From Lachnospiraceae bacterium (GTDB lineage: Bacteria; Bacillota; Clostridia; Lachnospirales; Lachnospiraceae), in the NCBI GenBank assembly GCA_030524635.1, contig JAUNGG010000023.1, positions 1-48,250 of the forward strand: a stretch of 48,250 bases of DNA. The letters are read 5' to 3'. Position 1 is the stretch's first letter, and every line of letters begins with the position of its first letter. This document shows positions 17,977-27,727 of the stretch, piece after piece. A program made the translations under genes and the position numbers. The notes below the pieces were generated by a model that did no database searches, was not told where the DNA came from, and saw only the letters and a program-made list of their open reading frames with translations.

Positions 17977-17980
17977 ATGC

Positions 17981-18008
17981 AAAGAAGCCTGCAAAGCAGG
18001 CTTCTTTT
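17981..18008. terminator. Bidirectional terminator between hpf and the glycan operon
   Basis: AAAGAAGCCTGC and GCAGGCTTCTTT form a 12-bp perfect stem with a 3-base AAA loop. T-rich sequence follows on the plus strand (TCGTTTC) and the A-rich arm serves as the T tract on the minus strand. It ends hpf and, from the other side, the operon that finishes with the EamA gene. Confidence 0.85.
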
Positions 18009-18019
18009 CGTTTCTATCT

Positions 18020-18952
18020 CTATTTTTCTGTTTCTGGCTTCCTCAGTGACAGCAAGATCACAGTAACAAAAATCATAAAAAATCCCAGTACATCCATCCA
18101 TTCCATTTTTGTCTTCAGCCAAACCACTGAAATCACCAATGCCGCCACCGGCTCCACACTGGCGATCAAGCCGCCCTTTAAAGGGCCGATCAGGCTGACT
18201 CCCATCAGATATAGTCCATAAGCACCAGCAGAGCCAAGGATGATGGCACCGGCCAGTGAGAGGATCAGCGAAGCTGTCCAGCAAATGGTATACGTCCATG
18301 GCTGCACCACAGGCAGCATCAGGATACCGCCCAACACCATTCCATAGCCCAATACCTGGCAGACCCCGTATCCGGTGATCAGCTGTCCCGGAAGCATGGT
18401 GTAGAGAACGCCTGCTACTGCAGACAGAAGGCCATACACAAGCGCTTCCTTTGCAAGATGAAGCTGAGTAAAATCTCCATGAGTTCCCAGAATAAAGGTT
18501 CCTGCCAGGGATAAAAGGATGGCACCTGCCTCAGACGGCTTGGGGATTCGCATCTCCCTGGCACAGACGATCATCAGGATCATGCTGGGGTACAGATACT
18601 GCAGGATTGTGGCAGTCCCTGCATTGGACGCCTGGACGGTCATAAAATATGTATACTGGCTCATGGTAACGCCGCACACAGCAAACAACGCCATTCGAAG
18701 CACATCCCTGGGTTTTTTCCAGATCTGAAGCTGGTCTCTGCCATCCTTGATAAAGCCGATGATGATCAGGATCAGGCCAGCCAGAAGAAGTCTCATGTTC
18801 ACCAGCCATTTAGCATCCACCCAATGATGCTGGAACATAAACTGGCCGCAGCAGCCAGAAAATCCCCAGAAAATCCCTCCAAGGAGCGTCATCAGCATCC
18901 CCGCTCTTTGGTTTTTTCTTTCTTTCGTCTCCATTTCCTTTACCCGGTTCAT
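18020..18952 (-). CDS. EamA/DMT-family transporter
   Basis: 310-residue integral membrane protein with ten predicted helices in two EamA repeats, for example MLMTLLGGIFWGFSGCCGQFMF at the start of the first repeat and VYGLLSAVAGVLYTMLPG at the start of the second. Family members usually move small metabolites or drugs; the substrate is unknown. It is the last gene of the ABC-GH2-RidA-GH9 operon, 33 bases after GH9, so it may export a by-product of that pathway. The start is uncertain: 18952 lacks a good ribosome site and ATG 18934 has AAAGGA very close. Confidence 0.88.
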   Translation of the reverse strand: MNRVKEMETKERKNQRAGMLMTLLGGIFWGFSGCCGQFMFQHHWVDAKWLVNMRLLLAGLILIIIGFIKDGRDQLQIWKKPRDVLRMALFAVCGVTMSQYTYFMTVQASNAGTATILQYLYPSMILMIVCAREMRIPKPSEAGAILLSLAGTFILGTHGDFTQLHLAKEALVYGLLSAVAGVLYTMLPGQLITGYGVCQVLGYGMVLGGILMLPVVQPWTYTICWTASLILSLAGAIILGSAGAYGLYLMGVSLIGPLKGGLIASVEPVAALVISVVWLKTKMEWMDVLGFFMIFVTVILLSLRKPETEK

Positions 18953-18985
18953 CTGTTGATATCAGCTGAAAATGAAATGCAATTC

Positions 18986-21349
18986 CTACATCACATCTGC
19001 TGCAATCCACATCCAGCGTCCTGGCGGAGTGGTCCACACTTCACGGTAGGTGGCAATATTTGCCGGCGGCCAGTAAGGAAGATCCTCGTTTCTTCTGGTC
19101 TGGACGCCTACCGGCATCTCGCCTACTGTCTCGCCTAACAGCGCCGTGTATTCCTGTCCGTAATTATCTCCCTCTCCATACATCAGAGACTGGTTGAATG
19201 GGTTCTTGCCAAGGGTCCAGTAGATCTGCTCTCTTCCAATCTCGATCAGCTCCCGGTCATTGAAATACTGCCCTAAAATAGCCGCTGCCTTGCCCATGGA
19301 AAGCTGAATTGCAGAATTGCCTCTGTAGGAGAACCATACCGGGAACATGCGGATATAATAGCCATCGCCTAATGCGATTCCGTTTTCCAGCTGTTCGATA
19401 TAATTCAGACGATCCACCGGGAAATCTGCATGGGGATGGATCACTTCAAAGGTCTCCTTATCATCTGCCTCGGAAATATGATAAATGCCGGCAGGGAGCA
19501 TTCCGTATGGTGCAGAATAGGTTTTCAGTTTTTTCAAATAGGAAGCATGAAGCTTCATCGCCTGCTCCCAGGATGCCTTCTTCGGATGATCCTTAAGATT
19601 TTTGCAGACCTCTGCCAGAGCCATTACAAATATCTGATCCCTCGCCTGATGGGAGAAGTGTACAATATGCTTCTTCTCCTCATCCCGGTAGAAGAAACCG
19701 TTCATTGGTGCCTGATCTCCTGTCTCCTGGCATGCTGTAACCTTATCTGCATACTCCTCTGCAAAGGCGGCAAACCGATCTTCCCCGGTCATTCGATACA
19801 GCCTTGCTGCCGCCCAGGCTGCTGCCGCATAATACTGGGAACGGCTTGCACCGGAAGTATGCTCTACCATATGAGGCGCTTCCACTCCTACCTTGCGGAA
19901 ACGCTCATCGGCAAATACAAAGTCCTCCTTTGCCGCATCCAGGCACTTCCATGCCAGTTCCGGATCCATCTCTCCAAAGCTCTCTGCCGCTCCAGCTTCC
20001 ACTGCAGCAAACACAAAATTTTCGAAGGAACGGTTGTTCACATCTGCTGCCTCATCATCCATGTTGCCGATCAGCTGATCCGTCCAGCGTCTTAAAGCAG
20101 CATGATTTGCACGGTAGCCGTCGCCGAAGCGCATCCTTAAAATGAAGTCCAGTCCCCAGTTGGCCTCCTCCATCATTCTTAAGTAAAGCATCTCATCGTA
20201 CTTCTTTGCTTCCTTAGCTGCCTGCAGGATTCCATCCAGCACCTCTGCGCTCTGCATGGTCTGCTGGGATACATCTGCTGCATCATGCCAGCCTCCGGCA
20301 TATACCAGCTTAAGGCCGTTATGCTCCGCCAGGATATCATGATGACAGGTGCCGTGGCAGTCCGGGACTGGATAACCGCAGCGCTCACAATACAGGAAGT
20401 TGATCAGCTTCCACAGTCCCGGTACCAGAATATCCATGCCAATCCGGAAGCTTCCGGTCAAGGTATTTCCAAATTTGATCTGATACTCACCATCTGTTTT
20501 TAAATCAGTAAAGTCCATGACGCCAAATTCGCCGAAGGAATTCTTAACGCTCTTGATCTCACCGGAATATACAGCCTTGCCGTCAGACGCATCTACAATT
20601 TCAAAGGAATCCGCATCTGTATTAGCAATGGCGATCTTATCACCATCTGTAAAATATCCGGTAGTGGAATACGCTGCACCTTCCTTCCTGCACTGCCAGC
20701 CATGTACCACGTTCGGCTCCACCTCCTGCAGGCAGATATCCTTCAGCTCAAAATACATGTTGTCACCAGTGGTAACATCCTGACCGTAGCGGTGGATATT
20801 AAAGGAGATCTCTTCCAGCTTATCATGTGCAATGGAGTCGATTTCCCAACTGCATTCATTCCACTCATGATTCTTTAAGTTCATGGCATTGAAGCCTTCT
20901 CTGGAGTAGGCATCCGGAATCTTGATGGTACCATTGTTGATGAATCCCACTCTCACGATGGGGCAGCGGTTTCCTTCACACTCCGGCTTGATTTTAAAGT
21001 AAATCCGGTTTCCGGAAGATAAATTCAACTTGCTGATATCCAGCTTTGCAATATAGCTGCCAAAAGTGGCGTATGCGCCGGCCGATGCATTCAGTGCCCG
21101 CACCTCTGTATCCGGCCAATGGTCTGCTCTGGACCAGGTGTGCAGATTCAAAGTTCCCTTTTCCTCCACTGCCACCTCACCATCGCCCTCAAAGCTCCAG
21201 CAGTCCAGGCTTTCCCCATCCCACAGCGGGATCGATGACTTTACTTCCTTCTGCAGATTCTTCGTCTCAATGCTTCGGTCCTCTTCCGGCTTCAACGGAA
21301 AATGTACAAACAATGACTCTCTTAAGCTTTTTTGAAATTTTTCGTTCAT
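18986..21349 (-). CDS. Glycoside hydrolase family 9 enzyme, cytoplasmic
   Basis: 787-residue protein. Residues about 40-215 form a beta-rich carbohydrate-binding-like domain and about 215-305 an Ig-like CelD_N domain. From about 310 comes the (alpha/alpha)6 GH9 domain with the catalytic aspartate segment GGWHDAADV at about 352-360. Near the C terminus, YREVWTTPPGRW carries the likely catalytic glutamate. There is no signal peptide or dockerin, so unlike secreted GH9 endoglucanases it should act in the cytoplasm on imported oligosaccharides. ATG 21349 has GGAGG 8 bases upstream. Position after ABC, GH2 and RidA genes suggests exo-action on a short beta-linked saccharide, perhaps an amino sugar; the substrate is not readable from sequence. 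Confidence 0.88.
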   Translation of the reverse strand: MNEKFQKSLRESLFVHFPLKPEEDRSIETKNLQKEVKSSIPLWDGESLDCWSFEGDGEVAVEEKGTLNLHTWSRADHWPDTEVRALNASAGAYATFGSYIAKLDISKLNLSSGNRIYFKIKPECEGNRCPIVRVGFINNGTIKIPDAYSREGFNAMNLKNHEWNECSWEIDSIAHDKLEEISFNIHRYGQDVTTGDNMYFELKDICLQEVEPNVVHGWQCRKEGAAYSTTGYFTDGDKIAIANTDADSFEIVDASDGKAVYSGEIKSVKNSFGEFGVMDFTDLKTDGEYQIKFGNTLTGSFRIGMDILVPGLWKLINFLYCERCGYPVPDCHGTCHHDILAEHNGLKLVYAGGWHDAADVSQQTMQSAEVLDGILQAAKEAKKYDEMLYLRMMEEANWGLDFILRMRFGDGYRANHAALRRWTDQLIGNMDDEAADVNNRSFENFVFAAVEAGAAESFGEMDPELAWKCLDAAKEDFVFADERFRKVGVEAPHMVEHTSGASRSQYYAAAAWAAARLYRMTGEDRFAAFAEEYADKVTACQETGDQAPMNGFFYRDEEKKHIVHFSHQARDQIFVMALAEVCKNLKDHPKKASWEQAMKLHASYLKKLKTYSAPYGMLPAGIYHISEADDKETFEVIHPHADFPVDRLNYIEQLENGIALGDGYYIRMFPVWFSYRGNSAIQLSMGKAAAILGQYFNDRELIEIGREQIYWTLGKNPFNQSLMYGEGDNYGQEYTALLGETVGEMPVGVQTRRNEDLPYWPPANIATYREVWTTPPGRWMWIAADVM

Positions 21350-21386
21350 CTCTCTGGCCTCCAAAATTACGCTTCCTAGTTAAACA

Positions 21387-21848
21387 TTACGCTTCAATTT
21401 CAAAAATTCCTTCGATCTCCACCGGGATATTTCCTGGAAGTACATTCATGCCTACTGCCGAACGGGTAGGAAGGTTCTCTGCTCCAAACAGCTCGCCCAG
21501 CAGCGCGCTGGCCCCATTTGCCACCATCGGCTGCTCAGTAAAATCATCGGTGCTTGCCACGAAAGCCAGGATCTTTACCGCCTTCTTTACTTTATTCAGA
21601 TCTCCTACCTCTTTCTCAAGAACTGCCAGCACATTCAGCATGGAGTTTCTGGCCCATGCCATCCCTTCCTCTGTGGTATACTCCTTTCCCAGCTTGCCGC
21701 ATGCCTTCTGATCACCGATGATCGGGCCGCAGCCGGACACGTACACCAGATTTCCTGCAAACCGCATACACGGAGAATATAATCCGCCCTTAGCCGGCGC
21801 CTGAGGCAATGTTAAATTCAGTTCCTTTAATTTCTCATAAATATTCAT
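21387..21848 (-). CDS. RidA-family enamine/imine deaminase-like protein
   Basis: 153-residue protein of the RidA/YjgF fold: VYVSGCGPI near residues 33-41, the WARNSMLNVLAVLEKEVGDLNKV helix, LPTRSAVGMNVLP near 130, and the final PVEIEGIFEIEA. RidA proteins hydrolyse reactive 2-aminoacrylate and other imines formed by PLP enzymes. The arginine in the PTRSAVG motif is present. The start is either 21848 or 21857; AAGGA is better placed for 21848. Its position between GH2 and GH9 suggests that the pathway produces an amine or imine intermediate. Confidence 0.9.
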   Translation of the reverse strand: MNIYEKLKELNLTLPQAPAKGGLYSPCMRFAGNLVYVSGCGPIIGDQKACGKLGKEYTTEEGMAWARNSMLNVLAVLEKEVGDLNKVKKAVKILAFVASTDDFTEQPMVANGASALLGELFGAENLPTRSAVGMNVLPGNIPVEIEGIFEIEA

Positions 21849-21902
21849 AATCTTCATTTCCTTTCTATATACAATCGTTTATGATGTTCTGCTGAAAATC
21901 CC

Positions 21903-24467
21903 TCAGCCTGTTGTATAGCTGTCCGCCACACTTCTGACTGTAATCTGTTCCTGCAGAGTTTCACAGCTTACCAGCTCCGGATGAATTCCTTCCTCCCCAA
22001 AGCTGCCGGTGATACTTCGCAGTTCATCCTTTGGCAGCACCACAGTCACACCCTCGGAGGATGTGATATCAAAATAATTGTCAGAAAAGGTTCCATCCAG
22101 CTTCATCAGATCCAGCTCTACATATTGCGCAAAGGTCTGACATCTTGTATCAATCTCAAAATTTGTTTCGGTTTCCCTTACCTGTACCTGGTACTGGGGC
22201 TTTCGGTAATGGAAATGCTTTGGCTTCACAAAGAGCGTGGTCTGCTCCGAAATGCACTTGCCTCCCGTAATCAGCCTTACTCTCGCAAACACTTCAGCCC
22301 GCTTCTCTTCCGATGGAATCCAGTTTCCATAGTCCACCTCCATGCACAGGCTGACAGACATCGGCTCTGCGGCCACCTGTCTGGAATCTGTCCACAGCAC
22401 CTGGAAGTCCCGGTCAATCAGAGCCGCCTCCACCCTTCCATTTACTGCTTCCAGCGTGTCATTGTTGACAAAATAGCGGATCCTTGCAGACAGTTCTTCC
22501 TCCTCACAGGCGGAGACCATGACTGGAGCATAGAATCTTCTGGCTCCGTAATGAAGCGCCTTCCATCTGCCATAATAATCAATGCTTGCCCAGGAAGCCA
22601 CCGGCCAGGAGTCATTAAGCTGCCAGTAAAGAGAGCCCATGCAGCGTCCCCGGTTTCTCCGCCAATGCTCCACGCCGTACTGAATGGCCTTTAGCTGAAG
22701 CACCTGGGAAATATAAGCCAGATCCGACAGCGATTTGGGATAGAGAAAATAATCTGCAATATATCCCAAGATCTTTCCGTTTGCCGTACCATTCTTCTGA
22801 TGGGATTCCATCACCCGGCTGAAAATATTCCGATCCTCCGGCAAGGTAAAGCTTTCAATGGTTTTCATGCCTGGGAAGGATTGAAACCCGTACTCCGAGC
22901 AGAAGGAGAAATAATTCTTCCGATATTCGGTAAACGGCTTTCCAGAATGCCAAACCTCCCAGTAATGCTGATCGCCCCGGTTCACCCCGTTGGGGTCATC
23001 AAAGCTGCCGCCGGAAGAGGGAGATGATGGCCAGAAGAAGGTCTCATCATCACAGCTCTTTAACGCTTTCGGCAGGACATACTCAAAGATCTTGATATAA
23101 TCTGCCTTGTACCGGGGATGATGTCCTTTGATTCTCGCCCATTCATCGCCCCAGCCCCATTCCATCTCATTATTTCCGCACCATAAGGCCAGGCAGGCAT
23201 GGTGCCGCAGGCGGCGGACATTGTCTTTCGTCTCCTCCGCGATATTCTCCTCGAAATGATCGTTCAGCGCATATACATTGCAGGCAAACATCAGATCCTG
23301 CCAGATCATGATTCCCCGCTCATCACAGGCATCGTAAAAATAATCATCTGGGTAATAGCCGCCGCCCCAGACACGGATGCAGTTATAATTTGCCTTCTCG
23401 CAGTCCTGGATCAAGCGATGGGTTCGTTCCCGGTTTACCCGGGACAGAAGATTATCCTCCGGGACATAATTAGCACCCATAGCAAAGATCTTGACTCCAT
23501 TTACCACAAAGGCAAACTCCTCGCCATCCTTATGGGGCTCCCGGCATACCGTGATCGTCCGCAGGCCGATCCGCTTTTTGCAGCAGTCAAAAACCGTTCC
23601 ATCCTTATCTTTCAGCTCCACCGTTACTTGATAGAGGGGATGCTCTCCCACCCCATTGGGCCACCAAAGCTTTGGTTTCTCAATGGCAAATGAGATTTCT
23701 TCCTGATAAGGATAGGTCTCCGTCCTCAGGCTGCCATCTGGAGCCTCTATGGAAACAGTCATCCAAAGAGCGCCCTCTCCATTCCGATAGGAAGCAGTCC
23801 GCTCCACCTGGGTGGACAGTTTCAGGCTCACGGTCCCATCTTCGCCATGGATCTGACGGATCCGAAGGTCACGGATCTGGGGCTCCTTGATCAATTCCAG
23901 ATAGATCTCCCGGAAGATCCCGGCGTCAGGAAGCTGGGGACCCCAATCCCATCCAAACATATAGTGCGCTTTTCGAATCGCTGCATTTCCGTGAATGCTT
24001 CCAGTGGAAGCATAAAAAATATCATTGGAAGCATCTTCCTCCCTGGCTGCATTCAGCGCTGAATAAAATCGGATGGAAATCTGATTTTCTCCCGCCTTCA
24101 GCCACGGCTTTACATCAAACCGCCAGGTTCGATGCATATCATCGGTATCTGCTATTTTCTGTCCGTTAAGCCGCACCGATGCAATGGTATCCAGCCCCTG
24201 GCAGACCAGCCAGATCTGCTCTGCCTCAAGACTTTCTACCTCAAACGTTCTTTCATAAATAAAATCATCGGTCATCCGTTCCCGGATCTCATATTCATTG
24301 CACCGCCAGTAAGGATCCTGAATCTGCCCATTCTCCAGCATCGCCTGAAGAACCGAGCCAGGTACCGGCGCTTTTCCTAAGAACAACGCTTTCTCCTCCG
24401 GCTGACCCTCTGGCCCTGCAGCCTTCCACAGATCCCAGGTCCCGCCCAGGGATTGTAATTTCTTCAT
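21903..24467 (-). CDS. Glycoside hydrolase family 2, beta-mannosidase-like
   Basis: 854-residue cytoplasmic enzyme with the GH2 sugar-binding domain (1-200), Ig-like domain, TIM barrel (about 310-620) and C-terminal beta domains. The acid/base glutamate is E434 in WCGNNE and the nucleophile is E525 in SEYGFQSFPG, both in the wording typical of beta-mannosidases. Length and order match that subfamily. There is no signal peptide. Some relatives are exo-beta-glucosaminidases, so the sugar is not certain. It follows the two ABC permeases and precedes RidA in one transcript. Confidence 0.93.
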   Translation of the reverse strand: MKKLQSLGGTWDLWKAAGPEGQPEEKALFLGKAPVPGSVLQAMLENGQIQDPYWRCNEYEIRERMTDDFIYERTFEVESLEAEQIWLVCQGLDTIASVRLNGQKIADTDDMHRTWRFDVKPWLKAGENQISIRFYSALNAAREEDASNDIFYASTGSIHGNAAIRKAHYMFGWDWGPQLPDAGIFREIYLELIKEPQIRDLRIRQIHGEDGTVSLKLSTQVERTASYRNGEGALWMTVSIEAPDGSLRTETYPYQEEISFAIEKPKLWWPNGVGEHPLYQVTVELKDKDGTVFDCCKKRIGLRTITVCREPHKDGEEFAFVVNGVKIFAMGANYVPEDNLLSRVNRERTHRLIQDCEKANYNCIRVWGGGYYPDDYFYDACDERGIMIWQDLMFACNVYALNDHFEENIAEETKDNVRRLRHHACLALWCGNNEMEWGWGDEWARIKGHHPRYKADYIKIFEYVLPKALKSCDDETFFWPSSPSSGGSFDDPNGVNRGDQHYWEVWHSGKPFTEYRKNYFSFCSEYGFQSFPGMKTIESFTLPEDRNIFSRVMESHQKNGTANGKILGYIADYFLYPKSLSDLAYISQVLQLKAIQYGVEHWRRNRGRCMGSLYWQLNDSWPVASWASIDYYGRWKALHYGARRFYAPVMVSACEEEELSARIRYFVNNDTLEAVNGRVEAALIDRDFQVLWTDSRQVAAEPMSVSLCMEVDYGNWIPSEEKRAEVFARVRLITGGKCISEQTTLFVKPKHFHYRKPQYQVQVRETETNFEIDTRCQTFAQYVELDLMKLDGTFSDNYFDITSSEGVTVVLPKDELRSITGSFGEEGIHPELVSCETLQEQITVRSVADSYTTG

Positions 24468-24492
24468 TGAACTATGACCTCTTTTCTGTCTG

Positions 24493-25332
24493 TTATGCCT
24501 TTAAACCGCTGGTTGCAATTCCTTCCACGAAATTCCGCTGGAACACGGCGAAGCATACAACTACCGGCAGAACAAATACCAGAGCCGCTGCCATCAATCT
24601 CGCCCAATCCACGGTATATTCACTCATATACTGCTGAAGTCCTAAGGACAGGGTATATTTCTCCGGTTTCGTAATAAAGATCAATGGGTAAAGGTAATCG
24701 CTCCATGCATCCAGGAACGCATAGATGCCGATGGTAGTCAGGATCGGCTTGCACAGCGGCAGGGAAACCTTCCAGTAGCAGGTAAAATGATTCGCTCCAT
24801 CAATTTTAGCCGCTTCAATCAAGCTGTCCGGAATTCCGTTGAAGAACTGTCTTACCAGCACGATGTAGAAGGCTTTTCCAAAGAATGTGGGCAGGATCAG
24901 CGGAATATAGGTGTTCGTCAGTCCCAGCTTGGAGTAGATCTTGTAAAGAGGAACCATGGTAACCGTGATCGGGATCATCATGGTAGCCATGATCAGGCCT
25001 GAGATGATATCCGCGCCCTTCCATTTGATCTTTGCCAGAGAATAGGCCACCAGAGGAGTAACCATCACCTGGCCGAACACAGACAGCGCTGTAATGAAAA
25101 TGGTATTGCCCATATACTTAAAATACGGGATCGCAGCAAAGGCTGCCGGAAAGTTTTCTGTTACCCACTTTCTTGGAAGCAGCTTTACCGGAATGGTAAA
25201 TGCATCACTGTTCGTCTTAAATGCAGTTAAGACCATGACCATAAATGGAGAAATGAATACAATTACCAGCAGGATCACCATACAGAAGAACAGGATCTCC
25301 TTCATATCTTTTTTTAATTTCAGCACGCTCAT
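24493..25332 (-). CDS. Carbohydrate ABC transporter permease, MalG/UgpE type
   Basis: 279-residue inner-membrane permease of the carbohydrate uptake family 1 (CUT1). Six helices are predicted, and the EAA loop with the ATPase contact G is in SLIEAAKIDGANHFTCYWKVSLPLCKP near residue 180. The start has AGGAGG upstream, and the gene begins 3 bases after the end of the other permease. No ATP-binding subunit is encoded nearby, so a shared MsmX-type ATPase encoded elsewhere is expected, as for many Firmicute CUT1 systems. Confidence 0.94.
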   Translation of the reverse strand: MSVLKLKKDMKEILFFCMVILLVIVFISPFMVMVLTAFKTNSDAFTIPVKLLPRKWVTENFPAAFAAIPYFKYMGNTIFITALSVFGQVMVTPLVAYSLAKIKWKGADIISGLIMATMMIPITVTMVPLYKIYSKLGLTNTYIPLILPTFFGKAFYIVLVRQFFNGIPDSLIEAAKIDGANHFTCYWKVSLPLCKPILTTIGIYAFLDAWSDYLYPLIFITKPEKYTLSLGLQQYMSEYTVDWARLMAAALVFVLPVVVCFAVFQRNFVEGIATSGLKA

Positions 25333-25335
25333 GAA

Positions 25336-26265
25336 TTATTCACCTCCTGCATCTTCTGTAACCTTCTTTGTTACCTTGGTCATAATAACTGTTAAGATCG
25401 CAACAACGATAAACAGCAGCCACGCCATAGCCGATGCCTTGCCCATCTTCAGATAGGTAAATGCATTGTGGAATATGTACAGCGGGTACATCAGAATGGA
25501 ATTTTCCGGTCCGCCTGCCGCGCTTCCGCCCTTTACACCGGAATTTGCTGTTACGATAATGTAGACCTGCTGGAAATACTGGAAGGAGTTGATGATGCTT
25601 AAGATTGCCTGATATACGATCACATGTGCCACACAGGGAAGTGTGATGTAGATAAACCGCTTTACCGCGTTAGCTCCGTCGATCTCAGCGGATTCATAGT
25701 AGCTGGTTGGCACAGACTGCAGTGCCGCCATACATACCAGCATGGTAGTACCAGTATTCCAGGTTCCCATCAGTACCAGCGCCCATTTCGTATATTTGGC
25801 ATCCAGAAGCCATGCCGGTCCTTTGATTCCAAAAAGGGCCAATACATTATTGATGTAGCCATAGGTTGGATCAAACATCCAGATCCACACCATGGTAGCT
25901 GCCACCATGGGAATAACCGACGGAAGAAAGAATGCAGTACGCACAAGTCCTCTGCCCTTAAAATCCTTTACCACGATGCATGCCAGAAGCAGTGCAACCA
26001 TCAGGTTGATCGGTGTCGAAACGAATGCGATAAACAACGTATTCAGCAAGCTCTTCCAAACCAGCGGATCATTGAACACGTCTTTAAAGTTCTGCAGCCC
26101 CACCCACTTGGGAGCTGTAACGGCATTAAACTTGGTAAAGCTGTAATAAAGAGAGCTCAACAGCGGATACACGCTGAATGCCAGGAATCCGAAGATCCAC
26201 GGTGCGGCGAATAAAAGGCCGTACAGGAATTCTTTTCTTTCCCGATTTGATTTTTTTGTCTTCAC
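25336..26265 (-). CDS. Carbohydrate ABC transporter permease, MalF/UgpA type
   Basis: 309-residue permease with the opening FLYGLLFAAPWIFGFLAFSVYPLLSSLYYSF typical of CUT1 MalF-like subunits and the EAA loop YYESAEIDGANAVKRFIYITLP near residue 200. It pairs with the downstream permease and the upstream lipoprotein. The spacing to the solute-binding gene is 109 bases. Confidence 0.94.
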   Translation of the reverse strand: MKTKKSNRERKEFLYGLLFAAPWIFGFLAFSVYPLLSSLYYSFTKFNAVTAPKWVGLQNFKDVFNDPLVWKSLLNTLFIAFVSTPINLMVALLLACIVVKDFKGRGLVRTAFFLPSVIPMVAATMVWIWMFDPTYGYINNVLALFGIKGPAWLLDAKYTKWALVLMGTWNTGTTMLVCMAALQSVPTSYYESAEIDGANAVKRFIYITLPCVAHVIVYQAILSIINSFQYFQQVYIIVTANSGVKGGSAAGGPENSILMYPLYIFHNAFTYLKMGKASAMAWLLFIVVAILTVIMTKVTKKVTEDAGGE

Positions 26266-26374
26266 ATTAATCTCCTTTCTGCTGCTAAAGGTTATGTGCC
26301 AATCCCCCTTAAAGATAGAAAATGCCGATGCCGAAACGTCTGCTCCGGCATCGGCATAAAGCCTTTACAGGTCC

Positions 26375-27703
26375 TTATTCAAGGCCGGCACTCTGATCAG
26401 CAAGATCATTTAATGCTTCTTCAGGTGTCTGCTTTCCTGCGTAAACAGTATCCAAAGCTGCATTTACAAGATTCATGTACTCATCATAATCTGCCATCTG
26501 AGGATACTGAACGCCCTTCTCCTCCTTCAAGGCATCGATAAACTCAGCAAAGCCAGGAACTGCCAGGATCTCCGGATCATCATACAGAGCCTTAATCGCC
26601 GGAAGGTTTCCTGTTCCCAGGTCAATGATCCGTGCACCTTCAACGCCGGTCAGGAACTTGGTGAAATCCCATGCGCCTTCCTTATGCTTGGACATTGCGG
26701 TAACTGCGATGGAGTCAGTCTCAAAACGGCTTACGCCGCGGTTTTCCGGATGTGCTTCGGTACCAGGTACCAGGGTGATGCCCCATTCTACATCCGAATT
26801 GAAGTTTTTCATCATAGTAGGCAGCCAGGAACCATCCAGACGGAATAACTGCTTGCCCTGGAAGAACATATCCTGCTCTGTGTAGCGATTGGTGTTTGCA
26901 GTGCCGATAAAGCTGTCAAGTTCTTTACCGCCAAATTCGTTTCTGAATTTGATATTCATGTTAAGGCTGTCTAAAATGCCCTGATTATTTGGAGTTGGCT
27001 TGGAATTCTCATCCCACCATCTGCCGCCGAAGCCGTAGATCAGCTCCTGTCTTGCAGATGCATAGGGGAACAGCGGATAGCCCAAAACCTCAATGTTGCC
27101 ATTAGCATCTACCTTGGTCGCCTTAACTGCCATCTCGTACATCTCTTCCATGGTTTTCGGCGGCTCGCTGTATCCAGCCTCTTCCAGCAAGGTCTTATTG
27201 TAGTACATCTGAATCGTGTAGGCATCCAGCGGAAGTGCATACAGCTCACCTTCCATCTCATTGGCTGCCACTGCCTGATCAGAGTAAATGCCGGTATCAA
27301 AGCCTTCCTTGGCGATATACTCATCCAAAGGCTCGATCAGGCCATTCTTAGCATACTGGATCACCGTCTGGTTGCCGTGCTTGATCACGTCTGGTGCCTC
27401 ATCACTGCTCATAGCAACGATGATTTTCTGTCCGTCTGTAACGCTTAAGCCTTCTACCTTGTATTTGCTCTGGGAAGCATTGTAGGCTGCAACAGCCTCC
27501 TCGTAGATCTTGGCTTCATCACCAGTATTGTTGTACCAGAAGGTGATCACCTCAGCTTCTCCTGTGCTTTCTGCTGCCTGGGATTCTCCCTGTGCTGCCG
27601 CTGCAGTTTCTGCCGGCTTCTCGCTGCCGGATCCTCCGCATCCGCTTAATACAGCCGCTGCCATGGTAAGTGTCAACATTGAACTCATCAGTTTTCTTTT
27701 CAT
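26375..27703 (-). CDS. ABC transporter sugar-binding lipoprotein
   Basis: 442-residue extracytoplasmic substrate-binding protein (family 1). The signal peptide MKRKLMSSMLTLTMAAAVLSGC ends in the lipobox LSGC, so it is lipid-anchored. A Gly/Ser/Ala/Glu linker follows, then the mature domain (VITFWYNNTGDEAKIYEEAVAAYN). The sugar-binding architecture suggests an oligosaccharide ligand. It is the first gene of the seven-gene operon. Its AGGAGG ribosome site lies 5 bases before ATG, a perfect hairpin lies in the leader, and operator-like repeats flank its promoter. Confidence 0.95.
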   Translation of the reverse strand: MKRKLMSSMLTLTMAAAVLSGCGGSGSEKPAETAAAAQGESQAAESTGEAEVITFWYNNTGDEAKIYEEAVAAYNASQSKYKVEGLSVTDGQKIIVAMSSDEAPDVIKHGNQTVIQYAKNGLIEPLDEYIAKEGFDTGIYSDQAVAANEMEGELYALPLDAYTIQMYYNKTLLEEAGYSEPPKTMEEMYEMAVKATKVDANGNIEVLGYPLFPYASARQELIYGFGGRWWDENSKPTPNNQGILDSLNMNIKFRNEFGGKELDSFIGTANTNRYTEQDMFFQGKQLFRLDGSWLPTMMKNFNSDVEWGITLVPGTEAHPENRGVSRFETDSIAVTAMSKHKEGAWDFTKFLTGVEGARIIDLGTGNLPAIKALYDDPEILAVPGFAEFIDALKEEKGVQYPQMADYDEYMNLVNAALDTVYAGKQTPEEALNDLADQSAGLE

Positions 27704-27727
27704 ATTATCCTCCTTGACTTAACTGCA

